A DNA stretch of 6,007 bases from Lentisphaeria bacterium (GTDB taxonomy: Bacteria > Verrucomicrobiota > Lentisphaeria > Victivallales > UBA1829): the NCBI GenBank assembly GCA_017623265.1, contig JAGAPM010000201.1, positions 1 through 6,007 of the forward strand, given 5' to 3'. Position numbers and translations under genes: made by a program. Positions 1 to 5,725 of the stretch are shown piece by piece (within the stretch, counting starts at the first letter, position 1; the number at the start of each line of letters is the position of its first letter). The notes beneath the pieces are model-generated. The model made no database searches. It worked only from the letters and a program-made list of their open reading frames with translations, and was not told where the DNA came from.

Positions 1-620
1 ACTCCGGCGGTCAGGCCCCAGATAAGGGCGATCACGCCGCCGATCACAGCAGGCATCCGGTTGATCCGTTCTTTACATTGATCCACCAGCACCACGAGAA
101 CGAGGGCGGTCATGGCAAAATCAATCCCCTGACAATTAAACGGCAGACTCCCGCCGATGACCGCTCCGGCAGTGACACCGGCAAACCAGTAAAAGTGGTC
201 CAACGCGGCGACGGTCAGGCAGTACGAAACGCTGTCTTCCCCCTCCGGCACTTTGTTGGCGACCTGAATGGCGTAGGTTTCATCCGTCAGCGCCCAGATG
301 AGATAAAGTTTCTGAAGAAGCGGCACATTTTTGAACCGTTCCAACAGAGAAAAGCCATACATAGCATAACGGAGGTTCAGGCAGATGGTCAACAGCACCA
401 CCTGAAAGAGGACAGTCGTATTTTTGACCCAGTCCACCAGCAGGAACTGGAACGCTCCGGAAATGTTCACGGCACTGGTCAGGAACGCCCACAGGGGCAG
501 ACAGGGAATTGAGACCGTCTTGGCAAGCAGGATCCCGGACGCCATCCCCATGGCGAGATACCCCATCAACACCGGCAATGAAGCCTTGAAAGCGGCGTTG
601 AACACGCGTTTTGTAATCAT
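1..620 (-). CDS. azlC: AzlC family branched-chain amino acid exporter, large subunit (3' end off the window)
   Basis: Reading the minus strand from the ATG at 620 gives 206 uninterrupted codons to the window edge. The product is a hydrophobic multi-span inner-membrane protein. Typical AzlC elements are visible: an N-terminal block around residues 15-32 (PVLMGYLAMGMASGILL), NLRYAMYG at 82-89, LTDETYA at 111-117, and GIDFAMTALVLVVL at 165-178, followed by a basic stretch and another hydrophobic segment. AzlC proteins are usually about 230 residues, so only the last few tens are missing. In characterised relatives AzlC works with the small partner AzlD to export branched-chain amino acids and gives resistance to azaleucine; azlD usually follows directly, which here would be beyond position 1. 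The start is fixed by AAGGAG at 629-634, eight bases upstream. Family assignment is confident; substrate is inferred from the family. Confidence 0.88.
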   Translation of the reverse strand, partial: MITKRVFNAAFKASLPVLMGYLAMGMASGILLAKTVSIPCLPLWAFLTSAVNISGAFQFLLVDWVKNTTVLFQVVLLTICLNLRYAMYGFSLLERFKNVPLLQKLYLIWALTDETYAIQVANKVPEGEDSVSYCLTVAALDHFYWFAGVTAGAVIGGSLPFNCQGIDFAMTALVLVVLVDQCKERINRMPAVIGGVIALIWGLTAG

Positions 621-628
621 TTCTGTAA

Positions 629-634
629 CTCCTT
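629..634 (-). promoter_or_regulatory. Ribosome binding site of azlC
   Basis: On the minus strand AAGGAG lies eight bases before the ATG at 620. It decides the start codon, since no competing in-frame start with a comparable site is seen upstream. Confidence 0.75.
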
Positions 635-653
635 CGTCCACTAAAGAGCATAT

Positions 654-682
654 AATATACAGCAGGAATCGACTTTTTGCAA
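654..682 (-). promoter_or_regulatory. Predicted sigma70-type promoter for azlC
   Basis: On the minus strand TTGCAA (677-682) and TATATT (654-659) are separated by 17 bases. This is the standard spacing, with four matches to TTGACA and five to TATAAT. Transcription would begin near 647 and leave a leader of roughly 27 bases before the azlC ATG, containing the ribosome binding site. This is a sequence-pattern prediction only; AT-rich intergenic DNA can produce such matches by chance. Confidence 0.45.
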
Positions 683-730
683 ACTTGAAAAAGGGAAATG
701 CAGTGCTATCTTATCTCCGGCAGCGGATGA

Positions 731-807
731 CCGCCACTCTGCAAAAATGATCTGGCGATCACGCCGGATCATGCTGGACCGGCGGTTATTTTTGCGCAGC
801 AGAGCGG
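731..807. repeat. Nested imperfect inverted repeat in the divergent intergenic region
   Basis: The core is an 11-bp stem: ATGATCTGGCG (747-757) faces CGCCGGATCAT (762-772) across the four-base loop ATCA, with one G-T pair. Flanking it, GCAAAAAT (741-748) is perfectly complementary to ATTTTTGC (788-795), and CTCT (737-740) to AGAG (801-804) with a five-base bulge. On the minus strand the core stem is followed by a run of T (747-743), as in an intrinsic terminator. On the plus strand an alternative perfect stem, CGCCGG (762-767) with CCGGCG (779-784), is followed by GTTATTTTT. The arm 762-767 is shared, so the two hairpins exclude each other. The element lies outside both predicted transcripts, so it may be a bidirectional terminator, an operator or a leader structure. 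Confidence 0.6.
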
Positions 808-835
808 TAAACTTCCGGAAAATCATGAAAAAATC

Positions 836-883
836 GCAAAAAAAAGAAAGACGGCTTGACTTTTTTGAAAGTTGGAGTATATT
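836..883 (+). promoter_or_regulatory. Predicted strong sigma70-type promoter of the small basic protein gene
   Basis: TTGACT (856-861) and TATATT (878-883) are separated by 16 bases. The -35 box matches the consensus at five of six positions. An A-rich stretch just upstream (about 836-850) resembles an UP element that contacts the RNA polymerase alpha subunit. The predicted start site near 890 gives an AT-rich leader of about 60 bases before the ATG at 951. Such an arrangement suggests high expression. Predicted from sequence pattern only. Confidence 0.6.
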
Positions 884-938
884 GTTGTTTCGCAGAGTTG
901 AAAAAATTTTGAAATAACACAAACATAACAAACATAAT

Positions 939-942
939 GGAG
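939..942 (+). promoter_or_regulatory. Ribosome binding site of the small basic protein gene
   Basis: GGAG lies eight bases before the ATG at 951, in an otherwise A-rich unstructured leader, which favours efficient initiation. It supports this start over any other. Confidence 0.7.
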
Positions 943-950
943 AAACAACG

Positions 951-1109
951 ATGTCCAAGCATCCGAGTCTGAAAGGCGCGAGCCAGATCCGCAAGAAAAG
1001 AAACGTTCTGAAACGTTTTGAACGCATCAACCAGCTGGTGGCGGAAGGCCGTTGGAAAGAAGGTCAGAAGGTTCTCAGCGCACTTCCGAAAACCAAGCCG
1101 GAAGAATAA
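951..1109 (+). CDS. PVC-lineage small basic protein (possibly ribosome-associated)
   Basis: This 52-residue protein is rich in Lys and Arg, especially at residues 14-23 (RKKRNVLKRF). The start MSKHPSLKGAS, the core KRNVLKRFERI, the W35-K36-E37-G38 block and the C-terminal PKTKPEE match, from memory, the 'small basic protein' family annotated in Chlamydiae, Verrucomicrobia and Lentisphaerae (I recall it as TIGR04137). The family has no settled function; its size, charge and conservation have led to the suggestion of a ribosomal or RNA-binding role, which is inference. The gene stands alone between its own promoter and a strong terminator, consistent with a separately and highly expressed gene. 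It is too short for many gene finders, but the frame, ribosome binding site and family resemblance agree. It is also the best lineage marker in the window. Confidence 0.88.
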   Translation: MSKHPSLKGASQIRKKRNVLKRFERINQLVAEGRWKEGQKVLSALPKTKPEE

Positions 1110-1137
1110 GAGAGACCTCTTATCCTCTTTGGAAATC

Positions 1138-1180
1138 GGGGCGTCCGCAGGAAGTGCAGGCGCTCCGTTTTTTTATTTTT
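1138..1180 (+). terminator. Intrinsic terminator downstream of the small basic protein gene
   Basis: The sequence 1138-1149 pairs with 1155-1166 to form a 12-position stem, with two G-T pairs and one C-A mismatch at 1146/1158. The loop is GGAAG (1150-1154). The stem is followed, after one G, by seven T, an A and five more T (1168-1180). This is a textbook rho-independent terminator 28 bases after the stop codon. It ends only 41 bases before the aconitase start, so it may also affect how much transcript enters the next gene. Confidence 0.85.
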
Positions 1181-1207
1181 ACGCAACCAATTTATTACAA
1201 AAAAGAT

Positions 1208-1213
1208 AAAGGA
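1208..1213 (+). promoter_or_regulatory. Ribosome binding site of the aconitase gene
   Basis: AAAGGA lies eight bases before the ATG at 1222 and fixes that start, which also matches the usual N-terminus of the family. I see no convincing -35/-10 pair between the terminator and this site. Confidence 0.65.
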
Positions 1214-1221
1214 TTAACAAC

Positions 1222-2478
1222 ATGGCAAAGAATACCGTTGTTCAGAAGATCCTCGCAAAACATATAGTTTCCGGCGAAGCAGTTGCCGGCGCTCCCGTGG
1301 CAATCAAGATCGACCAGACCCTGACGCAGGACGCCACCGGCACCATGGCATATCTGGAACTGGAAGCAATGGGCGTGAAAAAAGTCGCCACCGAACTTTC
1401 CGTTTCCTATGTTGACCACAATATGATGCAGAACGGTCCGGAAAACCGGAACGACCACCTTTACCTTCAGTCCGTTGCAGCCAGCCGGGGCGTGGTATTC
1501 TCCCGTCCGGGCAACGGGATCTGCCATCAGGTACATCTGGAACGGTTCGGTATCCCCGGCAAAACCCTGCTGGGTTCCGACTCCCACACACCCACCGGCG
1601 GCGGGATCGGCATGATGGCGATCGGTGCCGGCGGTCTGGACGTGGCACTTGCCATGGGCGGACAGCCCTTCCGTCTCGCCTACCCGAAAGTTATCGGGAT
1701 CAAACTGACCGGAAAGTTGCGCCCCTTTGTTGCGGCAAAAGATATCATTCTCAAGGTCCTTTCCATTCTGACGACCAAGGGCAATGTGGGTTGCGTGGCA
1801 GAATATTTCGGTGAAGGCGTTGCCTCTCTCACCGTTCCCCAGCGTGCCACGGTTACCAATATGGGCGCCGAACTGGGCGTGACCTGCTCCGTGTTCCCCT
1901 CCGATGAAATGACAAAGAAATTTCTGGAAGCTCAGGGACGCGGCGCCGACTGGTGCGAACTCAAGGCAGATGACGATGCGGAATACGACCGGGTCATTGA
2001 AATCGATCTCAATACGCTGGAACCGAAGGCGGCCTGTCCCTCCAGCCCGGACAACATCAAGACCATTGCCGAACTGGAAGGCTTGAAAGTCGGTCAGGTG
2101 ATCATCGGCTCCTGCACGAACAGTTCTTACCGGGATCTTTCCGTGGTCGCCGCCATGCTCAAGGGCAAGCGGGTCCATCCGGATGTAACGCTGGCGATTG
2201 CACCGGGCAGCCGTCAGGTGCTGGAAATGCTGGCACGGAGCGGTGCACTGGCAGACATCATTGCCAGCGGTGCGCGTATTCTGGAATGTGGTTGCGGTCC
2301 CTGCATCGGTCAGGGTCAGAGTCCGGCAAACGGCACGGTCACGTTCCGTACGTTCAACCGGAACTTCCCCGGCAGAACCGGAACGAAAGGCGATGAAGCC
2401 TATCTTGTCAGCCCCGAAACTGCCGCAGCAGCCGCCCTCACCGGTATGGCGACTGATCCGCAGAAACTGGGTATGTAA
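1222..2478 (+). CDS. acn: Aconitate hydratase, Aquifex type, N-terminal part (domains 1-3, ends at in-frame TAA)
   Basis: These 418 residues carry the [4Fe-4S] catalytic body of aconitase, which interconverts citrate and isocitrate through cis-aconitate in the cytoplasm. Visible motifs are QDATGTMA at 36-43, VDHN at 64-67, GICHQ at 99-103, GSDSHTPTGGGIG at 118-130, GSCTNSS at 296-302 and CGCGPCIG at 356-363. The predicted cluster ligands are C298, C358 and C361, with spacing close to the 358/421/424 set of mitochondrial aconitase. NRNFPGR at 379-385 is a substrate-binding segment. The sequence resembles the short (about 640-residue) Aquifex-type aconitases rather than the 850-900-residue AcnA or AcnB. 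It lacks the swivelling C-terminal domain, which continues in the same frame after the stop. The break falls at the linker between the two. LeuC-like large subunits have a similar extent, so a functional large subunit is conceivable. Confidence 0.9.
   Translation: MAKNTVVQKILAKHIVSGEAVAGAPVAIKIDQTLTQDATGTMAYLELEAMGVKKVATELSVSYVDHNMMQNGPENRNDHLYLQSVAASRGVVFSRPGNGICHQVHLERFGIPGKTLLGSDSHTPTGGGIGMMAIGAGGLDVALAMGGQPFRLAYPKVIGIKLTGKLRPFVAAKDIILKVLSILTTKGNVGCVAEYFGEGVASLTVPQRATVTNMGAELGVTCSVFPSDEMTKKFLEAQGRGADWCELKADDDAEYDRVIEIDLNTLEPKAACPSSPDNIKTIAELEGLKVGQVIIGSCTNSSYRDLSVVAAMLKGKRVHPDVTLAIAPGSRQVLEMLARSGALADIIASGARILECGCGPCIGQGQSPANGTVTFRTFNRNFPGRTGTKGDEAYLVSPETAAAAALTGMATDPQKLGM
2476..2478 (+). 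other. In-frame TAA interrupting the aconitase reading frame
   Basis: The frame reads CTG GGT ATG TAA TAC CCT GAT TTC. Downstream it stays open in the same phase as far as 3168. The 15 codons between this stop and the next ATG encode YPDFQEPEQFLADDS, which reads like the normal inter-domain linker of the family. A single substitution (for instance GAA to TAA) would explain the break, and no frameshift is needed. TAA also ends the small basic protein gene and the C-terminal aconitase frame, so there is no sign that it is reassigned to an amino acid. Confidence 0.85.
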
Positions 2479-2523
2479 TACCCTGATTTCCAGGAACCGG
2501 AACAGTTCCTTGCCGATGACTCC

Positions 2524-3168
2524 ATGATGATCCAGCCGCCGGTAAACGGCGAAGATGTGGAGATCATCCGCAAGCCCACGATCGGTCAGCCCCCGCTGAA
2601 CAAACCGCTGCCGGAAGCACTGGACGGCGTGGTGGTCATCAAGACGCAGGATAAAACCAGCACGGATGATATCATGCCCGCTGGGATCCACCTGAAACAC
2701 CGGAGCAATATTCCTGAATACGCCAAGGTCGTCTTTGAACGGTTCACCGAACCGGGCAAACCCAGTTTTGCCCAGCGTGCCGCCGCGATCCGTGATGCCG
2801 GTAAACACGGTGTGATCGTTGGTCGTGACAGCTACGGACAGGGCTCCAGCCGTGAACATGCGGCGATCTGCCCCATGTATCTGGGAGTGAAAGCGGTCAT
2901 TGCTATGGCGATCGAACGGATCCACGCAGCAAACCTGATCAACTTCGGGATCATTCCCTTTACTTTTGCCAATCCGGCAGACTATGACAAGATCGATCCT
3001 GCCGATGCAATCCGGATCGCCGATCTTCACGGTGCTGTGAAAGCGGGCGAAGGCGTTGCCATTCTGGAAAAAGCTGACGGTACCACGGTCGAAATCCCCG
3101 TGAAGACAAAGCTGACCGATGAGGACAAGGCGATCATCCTTGCCGGCGGCAGACTGAATCTGAAGTAA
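2524..3168 (+). CDS. acn: Aconitate hydratase, C-terminal swivel domain part (same frame as the N-terminal part)
   Basis: These 214 residues form the aconitase domain 4 / LeuD-like swivel domain, which closes over the active site. Visible motifs are DKTSTDDIMPAG at 43-54 and YGQGSSREHAA at 104-114; the latter contains the catalytic Ser and Arg (S108/S109 and R110, corresponding to S642 and R644 of mitochondrial aconitase). ERIHAANLINFGIIPF follows at 131-146. The ATG at 2524, followed by a second ATG, is the first possible start after the stop; no GTG or TTG lies in frame between. No Shine-Dalgarno sequence sits at the right distance (nearest GGAA is about 21 bases away), so independent initiation would be weak or depend on reinitiation from the upstream frame. 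Together both parts make 648 codons, the usual length of a one-piece enzyme. Best read as one gene broken by a stop, though a two-subunit enzyme cannot be excluded. Confidence 0.85.
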   Translation: MMIQPPVNGEDVEIIRKPTIGQPPLNKPLPEALDGVVVIKTQDKTSTDDIMPAGIHLKHRSNIPEYAKVVFERFTEPGKPSFAQRAAAIRDAGKHGVIVGRDSYGQGSSREHAAICPMYLGVKAVIAMAIERIHAANLINFGIIPFTFANPADYDKIDPADAIRIADLHGAVKAGEGVAILEKADGTTVEIPVKTKLTDEDKAIILAGGRLNLK

Positions 3169-3177
3169 AAAACAAAC

Positions 3178-4002
3178 ATGAAGCACCCGGCTCTCCATGC
3201 GATCCTGCTCCTTCTTTCCGCATTGATCCTGACATCCTGCGGAAAATCGGGAGACGTGCCGCAAAACGGAGAGATCCGGGCAATATCCCTTGCCCCTGCC
3301 CTGACGGAACTGGCGTTTCATCTCGGCGGGGGTGATTCGTTCTGCGGCAGGACCGATGTCTGTACCTACCCGCCGGAGGCGGAAAAGCTGCCGGTGACCG
3401 GACATTTCGCCGATCCGGCGCTGGAAACGGTTCTCAAGCTGAAGCCGACTCATGTTTTCGCCAATGCCCTGATCAATCCCCGGCAGAAAACGGCGTTGGA
3501 GAAAGCCGGAATCAAGTTTTTTCTGCATTCCTGCGATACCATGGAGGATTATCTTTACTGGGTTGACCTTATGGGAAAGGAATTGCAGAAGCCGGAAGCG
3601 GCAGCCGCAGAAACCGGACGGATCCAAAACTGGCTTGCAGAAAACAAGACACGGGCACAGAACGGGAAACGGGTCGTTTTTGTGCTTTGGGATGATCCGC
3701 TGATGGTGGCGGGCAGCAGGACCTTACCCGATACCGCGATCGCTCTTGCCGGCGGAATCAATGCCGCCGCCGGAGAAAAAGGATATCTCAAGTGTTCCCG
3801 GGAATTTCTCTTAAAATCAAAACCGGATGCACTGGTCTGGGCAGTAAACCGTCCGTTCGCACAGGCATCGGCATTTCTCCGGGAGTTGAATGTACCGTTG
3901 GTCTATGAGGGCTTTGATCTGGATGCTCTGCTGCGGCCGGGACCGCGCTTTCCCACCGGTGTAGACGCCTTGCGTGATTTTCTGGAGGACGAGAAAAAAT
4001 GA
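3178..4002 (+). CDS. BtuF-like substrate-binding lipoprotein of a cobalamin/iron-chelate ABC importer
   Basis: This 274-residue protein begins with a hydrophobic signal segment and a lipobox, L18-T19-S20-C21, so it is probably a lipoprotein facing the periplasm. The body is a BtuF/FepB-type helical-backbone binding protein: AISLAPALTELAFHLGGGDSFCGRTDVCTYPPEA (residues 35-68) is the usual first lobe, and the second lobe carries VAGSRTLPDTAIALAGGINAAA (177-198). E83 (in ALETVLKLKP) and E209 (in SREFLLKSKPDALV) sit where E. coli BtuF has the two docking glutamates, E72 and E202. TDVCTYPPEA resembles the TDYCDYPPE segment common in predicted B12 binders, favouring cobalamin, but siderophore or haem remain possible. 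It starts nine bases after the aconitase stop with only a weak GAAG 12 bases upstream, suggesting translational coupling. Its stop overlaps the permease start. Confidence 0.85.
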   Translation: MKHPALHAILLLLSALILTSCGKSGDVPQNGEIRAISLAPALTELAFHLGGGDSFCGRTDVCTYPPEAEKLPVTGHFADPALETVLKLKPTHVFANALINPRQKTALEKAGIKFFLHSCDTMEDYLYWVDLMGKELQKPEAAAAETGRIQNWLAENKTRAQNGKRVVFVLWDDPLMVAGSRTLPDTAIALAGGINAAAGEKGYLKCSREFLLKSKPDALVWAVNRPFAQASAFLRELNVPLVYEGFDLDALLRPGPRFPTGVDALRDFLEDEKK

Positions 4003-4934
4003 TCCGGAGTCTGCTTTATCTTTCAGCGGTAGTGCTGATCTTCGGACTGGGACTTTGTGCCGGTTCGTTCTGGATCGCACCGGAAAGTTTTGAATCCCAT
4101 CAACTGATCGTGGAGATGCGGGCGCTGCGGATGGCGGCGGCATTCACGGTGGGCGGCTCGCTGGCTCTTTCCGGACTGATCTTTCAGGCGCTGCTGCGGA
4201 ATCCCCTGGCGGAACCATTCACGCTTGGTTTGAGCGGCGGAGCGGCTGTCGGTGCGGCGCTGGCGTTTCTGACCGGCGTTTACACGCTCGGCATTGCGGG
4301 TGTCAATCTTTGTGCTTTTGCCGGAGCGATGGCGGTACTGGCATTTGTGCTGGTGACTGCCCGGGGTGGCAGGGAATCGCTGCTGCTGACCGGGGTCATC
4401 ACCGGTACAATCATGTCCGGTCTGCTGATGTTTCTGCTATCCCGTGCGGAAAGTGCGGAGCAGCTTGCAGGGATCACCTGGTGGATGCTGGGCGATCTTC
4501 AGGCTCCGGAGAAAACACTTCTGACCGCCTGCGGGATCTTTTTGATTGGTGCCGCCGTACTTGCCCGGTTCTTTGCCGGTGACATAGATGCGCTTTCGCT
4601 GGGCAGTTCTCACGCACACGATATGGGCGTCCGGAGCAAACCGGTGCTGCTCCTGATGACAACACTTGCCTCGCTGCTTGCAGCCGGGACAGTTGCGTTG
4701 GCGGGGATCGTCGGCTTCTGCGGTCTTGTGATTCCTCATGTGATCCGGCGTCTGCACGGACAAAGCCACCGGAAAACAGTTCTGCCGGCTGTACTCGGTG
4801 GAGGCGTGTTTCTGATGCTGTGCGATATTGTTTCCCGGCTGGGCGAGATCCGTGAGATACCCATCGGCGTAATCACGGCACTGACCGGGGGCCCGGCCTT
4901 TCTCTGGCTGCTGAACCGGCGGAAAGGAGTCTGA
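3999..4934 (+). CDS. FecCD/BtuC-type ABC transporter permease
   Basis: This 311-residue, strongly hydrophobic protein belongs to the FecCD family, whose members are dimeric inner-membrane channels with about ten helices each (BtuC of E. coli has 326 residues). Family landmarks are the R41-A-L-R44 block, equivalent to RLPR of BtuC, whose arginines dock with the binding protein; LSGLIFQALLRNPLAEPFTLG at 57-77; GIVGFCGLVIPHVIRRLHG at 236-254, the cytoplasmic coupling region that contacts the ATPase; and DIVSRLGEIREIPIGVITALTGGP at 276-299 near the C-terminus. The proline usual in RLPR is replaced by leucine. The start codon overlaps the upstream stop (ATGA, 3999-4002), typical of coupled translation in one operon. 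The substrate cannot be read from the permease. Confidence 0.9.
   Translation: MIRSLLYLSAVVLIFGLGLCAGSFWIAPESFESHQLIVEMRALRMAAAFTVGGSLALSGLIFQALLRNPLAEPFTLGLSGGAAVGAALAFLTGVYTLGIAGVNLCAFAGAMAVLAFVLVTARGGRESLLLTGVITGTIMSGLLMFLLSRAESAEQLAGITWWMLGDLQAPEKTLLTACGIFLIGAAVLARFFAGDIDALSLGSSHAHDMGVRSKPVLLLMTTLASLLAAGTVALAGIVGFCGLVIPHVIRRLHGQSHRKTVLPAVLGGGVFLMLCDIVSRLGEIREIPIGVITALTGGPAFLWLLNRRKGV
4926..4929 (+). promoter_or_regulatory. Ribosome binding site of the ATPase gene, inside the permease 3' end
   Basis: GGAG (in AAAGGAG) lies eight bases before the ATG at 4938 and overlaps the last codons of the permease gene, so the ATPase is translated from the same message. Confidence 0.7.
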
Positions 4935-4937
4935 TCC

Positions 4938-5669
4938 ATGCTTGAAATCCATGATCTTTTCTTCCGTTATCAGAAAAAATCCCCGTTCCTTCTTTCCGGT
5001 CTTTCCTTTACCCTGAAGGAAGGGGAATGTATCATGCTGCTGGGCGCCAACGGGACCGGTAAAAGCACACTGCTCGGCTTGTTGAACGGCAGATTGCAGC
5101 CGGAATCCGGCAGTGTGACGCTGAACGGGACCAATCTTTCCGCCATACCGGCACGGGAACGGGCGAAATGGATCGCCACAGTCCACCAGCTTCCGGAAGA
5201 ACTGCCGGGCTTCACGGTTGAAGAGATGGTCATGCTGGGCAGGACGCCTTATCTCTCCCGTCTGGGAACGCCCGCACGATCTGATCATGAAGCTGTCCGG
5301 ACCACATTGGAACTGCTGGAGCTGACCGATTTTGCCGACCGGGATGTACGGCAGCTTTCCGGCGGAGAACGGCAGCGGGTGATGCTTGCGGCGGCGCTGG
5401 TGCGTCAAACGCCATATCTGCTGTTGGATGAACCGACAGCAGCAGCCGATCCAGCCCGCCGGATCAGCCTGTTGCATCTGTTGAAAGCTCTGCCGTGGAA
5501 ACCGGGTATTCTTGCGATCACTCACGACATCACTGCGGCACAGGATTTTGCAGACCGTTATCTGCTTTTGAACAACGGTGGCAAGCTGGAAACTGCGTCC
5601 GCATTGAATGCGGAAAATATTACCCGGCTTTATGGAAAAGATGCGGTCTTTTTTCTGAAGAGCCCTTGA
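4938..5669 (+). CDS. BtuD/FepC-type ABC transporter ATP-binding protein
   Basis: This 243-residue cytoplasmic ATPase would power the permease encoded just upstream (three-base gap). All nucleotide-binding motifs are present: Walker A GANGTGKST at 36-44, Q-loop Q84 in TVHQ, signature LSGGERQ at 140-146, Walker B YLLLDEP at 160-166 with catalytic E165, and switch histidine H196 in THD. FTVEEMVMLGRTPYLSRLG (92-110), between Q-loop and signature, is characteristic of the FepC/BtuD/HmuV branch serving FecCD permeases. The length is normal for a single-domain ATPase, and nothing suggests loss of function. With the lipoprotein and permease it makes a complete importer. No outer-membrane TonB-dependent receptor is in the window, so if the cell has an outer membrane the receptor must be encoded elsewhere. 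Confidence 0.92.
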   Translation: MLEIHDLFFRYQKKSPFLLSGLSFTLKEGECIMLLGANGTGKSTLLGLLNGRLQPESGSVTLNGTNLSAIPARERAKWIATVHQLPEELPGFTVEEMVMLGRTPYLSRLGTPARSDHEAVRTTLELLELTDFADRDVRQLSGGERQRVMLAAALVRQTPYLLLDEPTAAADPARRISLLHLLKALPWKPGILAITHDITAAQDFADRYLLLNNGGKLETASALNAENITRLYGKDAVFFLKSP

Positions 5670-5725
5670 AAACGGCCCCGGGATGGATTATCTTACAGAA
5701 ACGCAAAGAAAAGGTATCTTCCCCA

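Noticed and set aside
78..750. Plus-strand open frames at 78-512 and 424-750
   Set aside because: They lie opposite or upstream of the azlC coding sequence, whose minus-strand translation shows the family motifs; the plus-strand products look like random shadows.
825..917. Short Lys-rich open frame beginning MKKSQKKERR on the plus strand
   Set aside because: It spans the predicted promoter of the small basic protein gene, has no ribosome binding site, and its lysine content simply reflects A-tracts.
621..950. A known riboswitch (cobalamin, glycine or T-box) in the intergenic region
   Set aside because: I looked for conserved boxes of these classes on both strands and could not recognise any; only the promoters and the inverted repeat are supported.
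2476..2478. Stop codon reassignment as the explanation for the split aconitase
   Set aside because: TAA is used as the terminal codon of two other reading frames in the window, so there is no evidence that it is read as an amino acid here.
1195..3627. An 810-codon open frame on the minus strand antisense to the aconitase and the binding protein
   Set aside because: It is the complement of well-supported coding sequence on the plus strand, its translation is rich in Cys, His and Arg with no recognisable domain, and long antisense frames are expected in GC-rich coding DNA.
4437..5525. A 362-codon open frame on the minus strand antisense to the permease and ATPase
   Set aside because: The opposite strand encodes clear FecCD and ABC ATPase motifs throughout; the antisense translation has low-complexity Gln/Arg/His composition and no domain.
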